Source of the DNA: Cyanobacteria bacterium UBA2566
GTDB lineage: Bacteria > Cyanobacteriota > Cyanobacteriia > Cyanobacteriales > Desertifilaceae
Assembly (NCBI GenBank): GCA_002340255.1
Contig: DDLS01000101.1
Location: forward strand, 1 to 23,008
Length of the DNA: 23,008 nucleotides
Direction: 5' to 3'
The position numbers and the translations under genes are program-made. Positions within the stretch are counted from its first letter, which is position 1; every line of letters begins with the position of its first letter. Under the pieces are notes generated by a model. The model was not told the DNA's origin. It saw only the letters and a list, made by a program, of their open reading frames with translations, and made no database searches. Shown here one piece after another: positions 1 through 6,441 of this stretch.

Positions 1-211
1 CTCAAGGGGTGACAAGGTAGCTCAAAGGTCGCTATAGCGACCTTTTTCGGTAGTATTTTGCTGAAAACCTCAACTCAATGGTCGCGATCGCATAACTATA
101 GCATCAGGTTAGAGGGTTACTTGCCCAAAAAATCGCTGGATTTTTTCGCCATCTTTTAACGGCTCAAAGCCAAGCGTAGCCTTAGATTCAAGCCTGTTGT
201 CACCCCCTGAG
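1..211. repeat. Imperfect 15-base inverted repeats bounding about 210 bases
   Basis: Bases 1-15 and 197-211 are reverse complements at 14 of 15 positions (CTCAAGGGGTGACAA against TTGTCACCCCCTGAG). They enclose a short AT-rich interval with one HIP1 site and no intact gene. This has the outline of a small non-autonomous element (MITE), but the left edge coincides with the window edge, so no target-site duplication can be tested. Confidence 0.2.
24..45. terminator. Perfect palindrome, possible bidirectional terminator
   Basis: A 22-base perfect palindrome with arms AAAGGTCGCTA and TAGCGACCTTT runs straight into two further T residues. On the plus strand it has the shape of a rho-independent terminator for a gene left of the window; because it is palindromic it could also act on the minus strand. 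No gene end is visible left of it, so the role is inferred. Confidence 0.4.
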
Positions 212-294
212 TAGCTCGACACACAATCGATGAGTTTCGCATCTTGGAGAATGCTTAAATCATCCCTTATACTAAAGGGTAAACTCCTCTGTCT
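109..294 (-). pseudogene. Start-less reading-frame remnant, family unknown
   Basis: On the minus strand a frame stays open for 61 codons from a TGA just upstream to a TAA at 109-111. It has no ATG; the only plausible alternative start is a GTG near residue 25. The translation has a natural protein composition and ends in GEKIQRFFGQVTL. I do not recognise the family. It looks like the tail of a gene whose 5' part was lost when the DUF4157 gene on the other strand came to lie here. It could also be a chance open frame. Confidence 0.25.
244..273 (+). promoter_or_regulatory. Candidate promoter for the DUF4157 gene
   Basis: TTGGAG at 244-249 and TATACT at 268-273 are separated by 18 bases and lie 33 bases upstream of the ATG at 306. 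The -10 is good and the -35 matches the sigma-70 consensus only in its first half. No clear Shine-Dalgarno sequence precedes the ATG. Assigned by eye only. Confidence 0.25.
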
Positions 295-305
295 TCATCT
301 TCATC

Positions 306-2111
306 ATGAATCCTCGCCGCCGCCAAACCCGAATTTCCCCCCGCCAATCTCTATTGGCACAAAAAGCGCCTCAGTATGCCGCTCCTCCAGTTGTGCAACC
401 CAAGATACAGAGGAAAACAGAGCGGGAACTCCCGGAGTGGAAACCCAGTGAGAGTCGCAAATCTAGTCCTCTAGAGCGACTGCGATACTCAGCCAGACTA
501 CAAGCCAAATTAGAGATCGGACAACCCCACGATCCCTATGAACAACAAGCCGATCGAGTGGCGCAAGATGTAGTAGAAACGATAGATACGCCTCAAACCC
601 CATCCACTCTGCAACGGGAAATGGAACCAGAAGGGGATGAACAGATGCAAATGAAACCGATGGTACAACGGCAAGAGGCGATCGCTACAGGCGAAGCATC
701 AACAGAATTAGAATCTTCCATTCATCGAGCTAGAGGAAGTGGAAAACCCTTACATGAAGGCTTACAGCGCTCCATGGGAACCGCTATGAACGCAGATTTT
801 TCTGGGGTGCGTGTTCATACCGATAGTCGTGCCGATCGCCTAAATGAATCGATTCAAGCCAAAGCATTTACAACAGGGCAAGATGTATTTTTTAAGAGTG
901 GGGAATATCAGCCAGGGAGCCAGAGAGGACAAAAGCTAATTGCCCATGAGTTAACCCATGTAGTTCAGCAAAGTAGTACAAAGCCCACCATCCAACGCGC
1001 TCTGGCTACCACCCAAGAATACACGACGATGAAAGCGAATGCCCGTAAAGAAAAAACCAAGTGGTCTGGAGCGCTTTCAGCCAAGAACTATGGCAAGAAG
1101 AAAAACAGTTACGAAGAGAAGAGGCAAGACAACGATAACGCAGGTGCTTTTAAGATTCTCCTCGATCTTCGCAAGAGGTTCACCGAACTCGATAACAAAG
1201 GAGATAACTACTGGAAGAGTAACCGACTCAAGGAGCAATATTTCAGGCCCCTCGAAGCTAAACTCATACAAGAAATGAAGCTTGTTGGCGAGATCTTGCA
1301 CGTTCGTTTGTCCACAGATGAAGCACCGGAGGTAACAGCGCGAAGTGGAGCCGACGAAGCTGCTGTTTTATGGGCGCACCTCAAGGAAGATGAACAGAGT
1401 ACGATGGCGGGCATTTGGAATAAAGAACAGACGCTGCGGTCTCGAATTTGTGAGGTGCTTGGGAACCAAGGGGGACAGTTGAAGCTGACAAACCTCAACT
1501 ATGTGATGGAGGCTGTACTAACTCGGCAATGGCAAGGGGCAACAAGGTATGTGAAAAATTGGGTTGCGTCCGATTCAGAGTTGAGCCTAAACGAGTATGT
1601 AGATCGGGAGATGGAACAAGCTCTAGAAAAGCGCAAGAAATTCAATCCTAACACAACTGCCCATAGCACTGAATATCTAGATGACCAAGCCCGTGCGGAC
1701 ACCCAGCTTCACTTCGGGGGTGGAATGGTCTATAAAGGGACCGAGCAAACGCTCCTTACAACTGATAGTGGTGGCGATGCGATCGTTATGTCGGATGGAG
1801 AACTCTTCTCGGCTAAGAAGGGCGACGTTAGTGTTCAGGATAACGTGAAAAAAGTTATTCAACACTCATCATTCCTCAGTGGATTGCCTGTAGATACGGC
1901 TGGAATGATCGTAGCAAACGCAGGGACACTGGAAAAGGTGCGGGGCTTCAGCGGACACTATAAACCAACAACGGCCCATCTTGCCCGGCTATGTCTGGCG
2001 ATGCAAGCGCGTGGGATCGACATGACGAACGTAACCATTGAAGATAAAGATGGTAACAAATACACAGGCCTACCTAAGTTCTTAGAGTCTATGCATGGAG
2101 ATGAGGAGTAG
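306..2111 (+). CDS. DUF4157 (eCIS core) effector-type protein with IQM-like C-terminal domain
   Basis: Large modular protein of 601 residues without a signal peptide. Residues 1-140 are a charged, Gln/Arg-rich leader with recurrent QR motifs and the KLEIGQPHDPYEQQADRVA segment usual in front of DUF4157. Residues about 146-222 are the DUF4157 domain, with the zinc-metallopeptidase-like HELTH at 214-218. Such domains mark cargo of extracellular contractile injection systems. Residues about 236-450 are a helical, Lys/Glu-rich linker. Residues about 456-590 hold EYLDD, MVYKGTE, HSSFLSG (H520), an SGHY motif (G550-H551-Y552) and GIDMTNV. In the same order and with similar spacing these recall the conserved core of plant IQM (IQ-motif) proteins, from memory. 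No contractile-system structural genes are present in the window, so the protein would be an orphan cargo. Its last bases overlap the next gene. The DUF4157 call is firm; the IQM comparison needs a profile search; the target is unknown. Confidence 0.85.
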   Translation: MNPRRRQTRISPRQSLLAQKAPQYAAPPVVQPKIQRKTERELPEWKPSESRKSSPLERLRYSARLQAKLEIGQPHDPYEQQADRVAQDVVETIDTPQTPSTLQREMEPEGDEQMQMKPMVQRQEAIATGEASTELESSIHRARGSGKPLHEGLQRSMGTAMNADFSGVRVHTDSRADRLNESIQAKAFTTGQDVFFKSGEYQPGSQRGQKLIAHELTHVVQQSSTKPTIQRALATTQEYTTMKANARKEKTKWSGALSAKNYGKKKNSYEEKRQDNDNAGAFKILLDLRKRFTELDNKGDNYWKSNRLKEQYFRPLEAKLIQEMKLVGEILHVRLSTDEAPEVTARSGADEAAVLWAHLKEDEQSTMAGIWNKEQTLRSRICEVLGNQGGQLKLTNLNYVMEAVLTRQWQGATRYVKNWVASDSELSLNEYVDREMEQALEKRKKFNPNTTAHSTEYLDDQARADTQLHFGGGMVYKGTEQTLLTTDSGGDAIVMSDGELFSAKKGDVSVQDNVKKVIQHSSFLSGLPVDTAGMIVANAGTLEKVRGFSGHYKPTTAHLARLCLAMQARGIDMTNVTIEDKDGNKYTGLPKFLESMHGDEE

Positions 2112-2805
2112 TACCCTAGTGGCTATATCGACAGTATTGCATTCTTTCTTGTCAGCAGAAAATCGCTCCACAGCCGTAGATGCTCGTATAGCTTTGGGCG
2201 ATCCAGACCCGGACGATCGAGCTGCGATCGCTTCTATTATGAACCGTTGGGATGATTCTAAAGCTGTAGCGAACCTTTTGTTTCACCCGGAGCTACTGGC
2301 TACAGAGGATCGGGTCAAATCTTTAGTTCGAGGTCTGGAACAGGAAGAAGACGCTTACTTAAGACTGGCGGCGATCGTCGGCGTGCAAGACATCGACTGC
2401 CAAAACCTAGAGTCGGCAGATCGCACTAAGCTGAAAACACTGCTGATGTCTGAAATCCAAGAGGGTAGCCAAGTGCTTGCAGCTCGTGCGAGTGTCTCAG
2501 TTTTGGAACTTTTGCAACCTGAAGATGTGGAACAGTTGCTCGATCAATTGAACAAACCGGATGACTTACTGCGGCATAACGCCCTTGTCGCTTTAGTCAA
2601 AGTTTTTGGAGTTAAACAGGCACTTGACCTTATTTACCAAGCCGCCTGCTCCGGTGCAATTGATGAGTCAAGTAGAACGTATAGTGAAAGATGCTTTGCC
2701 GAACTTAGTGAGCTGTGCGAGGGAGGCTTGCCGATTTCGCAAGCTTTACTGATGAGCAGCTTAGGCGCTCCATCTTTGGCCTATATTCCTGACTATTTGG
2801 ATTGA
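2095..2805 (+). CDS. HEAT-like helical-repeat protein overlapping the effector gene
   Basis: Protein of 236 residues, almost wholly alpha-helical by composition, soluble, with no signal peptide. Repeating Leu/Ala-rich helical pairs (for example DAYLRLAAIVGVQ and DLLRHNALVALVKVFG) resemble HEAT/ARM solenoids; no catalytic motif is visible. The ATG at 2095 lies inside the last codons of the DUF4157 gene, overlapping it by 17 bases; a second in-frame ATG follows at 2101. The two are therefore probably translationally coupled and made in fixed ratio. That context suggests a chaperone, loading adaptor or protective partner of the upstream protein, but this is inference from arrangement alone. It could also be an unrelated protein of the cyanobacterial HEAT family. 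No terminator is evident after it. Confidence 0.7.
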   Translation: MEMRSSTLVAISTVLHSFLSAENRSTAVDARIALGDPDPDDRAAIASIMNRWDDSKAVANLLFHPELLATEDRVKSLVRGLEQEEDAYLRLAAIVGVQDIDCQNLESADRTKLKTLLMSEIQEGSQVLAARASVSVLELLQPEDVEQLLDQLNKPDDLLRHNALVALVKVFGVKQALDLIYQAACSGAIDESSRTYSERCFAELSELCEGGLPISQALLMSSLGAPSLAYIPDYLD

Positions 2806-2861
2806 GTGAGTCTGTAGTCGGCGGTTTCATCTAACAGGACTTAGACAAAAATCAGCGCTGA

Positions 2862-3086
2862 TATCTGGTTCAAAGCTATACAGAACAAGGCGTTCACATC
2901 GATCGAGCACCAATCCAGTCAGGGCAAGGATTACAGGTGATTTTAGATGAAGTGTTTGTTCAAGTCCCGTTAGTAGCTTGTCCAGCACAACTGAGTAAAA
3001 TACTCAGTTCAAATGGGGATAGCCCAAAGGTTCGAGTCAAGGTTTTCAGCGTAACTGAGTTTTGCACCCTCTCCCTATTGATGTGA
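2862..3086 (+). pseudogene. Start-less protein remnant in the effector-lptA gap
   Basis: The 362 bases between the HEAT-like gene and lptA hold no intact gene. From 2862 a frame is open for 74 codons to a TGA at 3084-3086; the preceding in-frame stop is TGA at 2859. There is no start codon at its beginning. The translation reads like real protein (YLVQSYTEQGVHIDRAPIQS, then LDEVFVQVPL). The last part is reminiscent of the N-terminal region of some cyanobacterial NACHT or large helical proteins, which I cannot confirm. Probably a decayed fragment, consistent with a site of repeated insertion and loss. Confidence 0.3.
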
Positions 3087-3173
3087 ACCCCGAAACTCCA
3101 CACTCCCTTTCCGGTTACAGTATCCTAGGTAAAGAAAAAGAGAAACCAACCCAGCCAAGAGAACATAGTGCTT

Positions 3174-3638
3174 ATGAAAACCTTGCGATCGCCCCATTGG
3201 AGCCATTTAGTGGGCACATTAGCCCTAATGATCCCCATTGCTCTAGGAATCACTCGCCTACCGGCTGCCTATTCCCAAAATAGCCAAAATCGGGCTATTA
3301 CCTTGCGAGCAGACATTCAAGAAGCCAATGCTAGAACTGGTGTCCTTACCGCCAGAGGTAATGTACAAGTCCTCTATCCAGCCCGCAATATTCAAGCGAC
3401 AGCCGCCCAAGCTCAATATTTTAGCCGCGAACGGCGGATTGTCCTGAGTGGTAACGTCTATGTTCTCCAAGAAGGCAATAGCATCAGAGGAGAAACCGTT
3501 ACTTATCTAATTGATGAAGGTCGTTTTGTCGCCCTACCCCAGAGCCAAGGGCAACAAGTCGAAGCAATTTATATTGTTCCGGAATCCACCGATAACGCGG
3601 GTAATCCAGCACCCCTACCCCCAACTCCTGATTTGTAG
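3174..3638 (+). CDS. lptA: LptA/OstA-like periplasmic LPS transport protein
   Basis: Protein of 154 residues with an N-terminal signal peptide (hydrophobic core about 12-26, probable cleavage after AYS near residue 34), followed by one OstA/LptA beta-jellyroll repeat domain (about 40-125) containing RADIQEANARTGVLTARGNV and the second repeat FSRERRIVLSGNVYVLQEGN. A proline-rich tail closes it. In the Lpt system this protein bridges the inner-membrane transporter and the outer-membrane LptD, carrying lipopolysaccharide across the periplasm. lptB and an LptF/G permease follow on the same strand, which supports the assignment. A GTG six bases upstream (3168) is in frame; I prefer the ATG because it opens a standard signal peptide. 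Length is normal for the family. Confidence 0.85.
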   Translation: MKTLRSPHWSHLVGTLALMIPIALGITRLPAAYSQNSQNRAITLRADIQEANARTGVLTARGNVQVLYPARNIQATAAQAQYFSRERRIVLSGNVYVLQEGNSIRGETVTYLIDEGRFVALPQSQGQQVEAIYIVPESTDNAGNPAPLPPTPDL

Positions 3639-3640
3639 AA

Positions 3641-3666
3641 CTATGCGCTAGAGAATAGGGAATAGG
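3641..3666 (+). repeat. Dispersed repeat copy A (hairpin remnant plus GGGAATAGG tail)
   Basis: CTATGCGCTAGAG followed by AATAGGGAATAGG. It is nearly identical to the reverse complement of copy B at 5786-5811, so the two copies flank lptB and the permease gene in inverted orientation. Related copies are at 11163-11190, 19957-19988 and 20069-20084. It sits directly behind the lptA stop codon. Confidence 0.6.
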
Positions 3667-3785
3667 TTATGGGTTCTATTATAAGTCAGGAGTACACAAA
3701 GCTTCTGTATAGATACTTTAACCCGATCTGGTATAGTTAATCGGTCAGTGCTGGCAATTCAAAACAAGTTTTATGGGCAAATATT

Positions 3786-4514
3786 GTGAAGTTGGTATTG
3801 GATAACGTTCATAAATCCTATGGACAACGAACGGTGGTTAATCGCGTCTATCTCTCCGTGGCACAAGGAGAAGTTGTGGGATTACTTGGGCCCAATGGAG
3901 CTGGAAAAACCACCACCTTTTATATGGGAACCGGCTTAGAAAAACCCAGTCAAGGTAAAATTTGGCTCGGCGATCGCGATATTACCGCCCTCTCTATTTC
4001 CGAACGCGCTAAACTCGGTATTGGCTATTTGCCTCAAGAGGCGAGTATTTTTCGCTATCTCACCGTGCGTGAGAATATTTTACTGGTTTTGGAACAAACC
4101 CAAGTCCCGCGCCGGGAATGGCACTGGCGCACGGAACAACTCCTCGAAGAATTTCGTCTACAAACCGTTGCCCAGACTAAAGGGATTAAGGTTTCAGGAG
4201 GAGAACGCCGACGCACTGAATTAGCTAGAGTTCTAGCTGCGGGTAAAGATGGACCTAAATTTCTCTTTTTAGATGAACCTTTCGCTGGTGTCGATCCGAT
4301 CGCCGTCTCCGAAATTCAAACCCTCGTCGCCAAGCTGCGCGATCGCCATTTGGGAATTGTGATCACCGATCACAACGTCCGCGAAACCCTCGCCATTACC
4401 GATCGAGCCTACATCATGCGCGATGGGGAAATCCTTGCCTCTGGTAATGCGGAAGAACTCTATGAAGATCCCAGAGTGCGACAATATTATTTAGGTGATA
4501 ATTTCCAACGGTAA
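3786..4514 (+). CDS. lptB: LptB, LPS export ABC transporter ATP-binding protein
   Basis: ATPase of 242 residues that powers lipopolysaccharide extraction from the inner membrane together with LptF/LptG-type permeases. All ABC motifs are visible: Walker A GPNGAGKT (35-42), Q-loop Q84 in YLPQEASIF, signature VSGGERRRTELAR (S137), Walker B FLFLDEP with D163-E164, D-loop GVDP, and H-loop H196 in ITDHNVRE. The short YLPQ and SGGERRR variants are typical of LptB (YhbG). The start is GTG at 3786; an upstream ATG at 3773 is out of frame. lptA lies 147 bases upstream, with repeat copy A between them, and the permease gene starts 27 bases downstream, so lptB and the permease gene are very likely co-transcribed. 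Length is normal. Confidence 0.93.
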   Translation: MKLVLDNVHKSYGQRTVVNRVYLSVAQGEVVGLLGPNGAGKTTTFYMGTGLEKPSQGKIWLGDRDITALSISERAKLGIGYLPQEASIFRYLTVRENILLVLEQTQVPRREWHWRTEQLLEEFRLQTVAQTKGIKVSGGERRRTELARVLAAGKDGPKFLFLDEPFAGVDPIAVSEIQTLVAKLRDRHLGIVITDHNVRETLAITDRAYIMRDGEILASGNAEELYEDPRVRQYYLGDNFQR

Positions 4515-4541
4515 CCTCATCCTTAACTCCTAACCGCCTAT

Positions 4542-5723
4542 ATGACTTCAAGCGTTTCTCAGGAAGACATCAAACTCCAACGCCCCAAATTTTCCCTCGT
4601 TTCCGTTATGGATCGGTATCTGATCCAGGAACTGATTTTCCCGTTTCTCTTTGGACTCGGAGCCTTTACTTCCGTAGGAGTGGCGATCGGTACCGTCTTC
4701 GATCTCGTCCGCCAAGTGAGTGAAGCCGGACTGCCTGTGGCGATCGCCCTCAAAGTCTTTTTTCTCCAACTACCCTACTTCATCTCCTTCGCCATCCCGA
4801 CTGCCCTCCTTCTCGGGTGCATCATCGCCTACAGTCGCCTCTCCAGCGACAGCGAATTGATCGCCCTGCGCAGTTGTGGAGTAAGCCTCTACCGTCTCCT
4901 GCTTCCCACCCTCATCTTTAGTATCTTTCTCACGGGTATTACCTTCACCTTCAATGAACTCGTTGTTCCTGCTGCCAAACGAGAAGCCACCCTCACCCTA
5001 GAGCGAGCGCTCAAACAGGAAACGCCCCTACAAGAGGCGATGAACATCTTTTATCCCGAATACCAGCGCAAAGAACTCGCTGATGGGAAAAGAGTACGTG
5101 TTTTAACCCGCCTCTTCTATGCCGAATTTTTCGATGGCAAAGAAATGAAAGGACTGACTATCCTCGACAGATCCCAATCCCAATTTAAACAAATCATCAT
5201 CTCCGAAGCCGCCTCCTGGAACCAAGATGAAAGTACTTGGGACTTCTTCAACGGCACGATCTACGTCGTCGATCAATCCGGCTCCTTCAAAAATATCGTC
5301 AAATTCGATCGCCAACAACTCAAACTTCCCCGCGCTCCCCTCGATCTCGCTTCCATTGGGACGAACTATGAAGAAATGAACATTGCCCAATCCCTCAACT
5401 ACCTAGAAATTGTTAAAACGAGTGGCGATCAAAAGCAAATTCGCAAACTGCAAATCCGCATTCAACAGCGTTTCGCCATTCCTTTCGCCTGTATTGCCTT
5501 TGGCTTAATGGGGGCTGCCCTAGGGACTCGTCCCCAACGCACGGCTGGACGAGCCACCGGTTTCGGCATAAGCGTTTTAATTATCTTTAGCTACTATCTC
5601 CTGATGTCTGTGGGCGATGCTCTTGGCTTAAGTGGAGCTATACCTACAGCGATCGCTGGATGGTTACCCACCCTATCCGCCTTCAGTGTAGGGGTTCTAC
5701 TCCTCTGGCGAGTTGTCCGCTAG
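4542..5723 (+). CDS. LptF/LptG-family (YjgP/YjgQ) LPS transport permease
   Basis: Inner-membrane protein of 393 residues with the LptF/LptG layout: three N-terminal membrane helices (about 25-50, 65-90, 100-125; note MDRYLIQELIFPFLFGLGAF and the polar loop YSRLSSDSELIALRSCG), a periplasmic beta-jellyroll domain (about 130-300), and three C-terminal helices (about 308-330, 338-358, 366-392). The coupling segment SELIALRSCGVS between helices 2 and 3 contacts LptB in studied homologues. It follows lptB by 27 bases. No second permease gene is beside it; whether it works as a homodimer or with a distant partner cannot be seen here. Repeat copy B lies about 60 bases after the stop. No recognisable ribosome binding site precedes the ATG. 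Confidence 0.9.
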   Translation: MTSSVSQEDIKLQRPKFSLVSVMDRYLIQELIFPFLFGLGAFTSVGVAIGTVFDLVRQVSEAGLPVAIALKVFFLQLPYFISFAIPTALLLGCIIAYSRLSSDSELIALRSCGVSLYRLLLPTLIFSIFLTGITFTFNELVVPAAKREATLTLERALKQETPLQEAMNIFYPEYQRKELADGKRVRVLTRLFYAEFFDGKEMKGLTILDRSQSQFKQIIISEAASWNQDESTWDFFNGTIYVVDQSGSFKNIVKFDRQQLKLPRAPLDLASIGTNYEEMNIAQSLNYLEIVKTSGDQKQIRKLQIRIQQRFAIPFACIAFGLMGAALGTRPQRTAGRATGFGISVLIIFSYYLLMSVGDALGLSGAIPTAIAGWLPTLSAFSVGVLLLWRVVR

Positions 5724-5785
5724 GGAAGGGGAGATGGGAGGATGTAGGGACGCAAAGACACAGAAATACCGGAAAATGAAAATAG

Positions 5786-5811
5786 TCTATTCCCTATTTC
5801 CTAGCGCGTAG
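5786..5811 (-). repeat. Dispersed repeat copy B
   Basis: The reverse complement reads CTACGCGCTAGGA then AATAGGGAATAGA, matching copy A (3641-3666) closely. It lies in the short gap between the convergent permease gene and the small 5820-6167 gene, where it could also end transcripts. The rest of the 96-base gap shows nothing further. Confidence 0.6.
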
Positions 5812-5819
5812 CACTAGAG

Positions 5820-6167
5820 TTAAGCCACAGAAGATTGATTAGATTCTACTTCTGCTGCTTCTAAACTGATTGCCTTAGTTTTCTGTCCTTGATAGCGGTA
5901 GGAATAATAACCATGGAAAGCAGCATTGATCATTTCTCTTTGATCTGAAAGAGATAATTGAGCCGATTGTACCGAAAACCGCTTAAACCAATCTAACAGC
6001 GCTCTTTCATCTTCGGTTATATGACCATCATCATGTAAGCAAGCCATATACAGCAATGTTGTATCTGGACTGAGCAAACTGTCAATCATCATGTGATAGG
6101 GCGCTTTAGATGCTTTAAATTTACACCCAAGAATTTCTAGTTTTTTTTTGTCTTCAATACTTAACAT
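5820..6167 (-). CDS. Small conserved-looking protein of unknown function
   Basis: Protein of 115 residues, soluble, no signal peptide or membrane segment. A helical region with DDGHITEDERALLDWFKRF (about 48-66) recalls the acidic DG-x-I-x-x-DE turn of TerB-like and EF-hand-like folds, but this is too short to assign a family. A good ribosome binding site (AGAGG, about 8 bases before the ATG at 6167) supports the start. Codons 7-9 are AAA-AAA-AAA within a run of nine A residues, a slippage-prone tract close to the start. It has its own upstream region of 274 AT-rich bases shared with the 3' end of the amidase gene, so it is probably a single-gene transcript. Function not recognised. Confidence 0.65.
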   Translation of the reverse strand: MLSIEDKKKLEILGCKFKASKAPYHMMIDSLLSPDTTLLYMACLHDDGHITEDERALLDWFKRFSVQSAQLSLSDQREMINAAFHGYYSYRYQGQKTKAISLEAAEVESNQSSVA

Positions 6168-6441
6168 GTTTATACCTCTATTGAGTTATGTTGCACCTGG
6201 ATTGAGCAATCTTACAGATTGTTAATTTTTGTGTTACTTTAGCAATTTAACTTTGTGAAAATTGTGTTATTCACTACTATTTAAGTCAATATTTCATCCA
6301 AGTGTTATGATCTCTTGAATGATTCAATTATCGTGATTCATTGCGGTATCTCCCTATTTGTTTCTGTATTCTTAATCTTCCTGAAATATTTGTGAAAACC
6401 CCTTAGAATTCTATGTAATTAAATCTATTTTTGTCTGTGAT

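Noticed and set aside
230..451. 73-codon plus-strand frame overlapping the start of the DUF4157 gene
   Set aside because: No ribosome binding site, low-complexity His/Leu/Ser stretches, and it shares its bases with a clearly coding frame.
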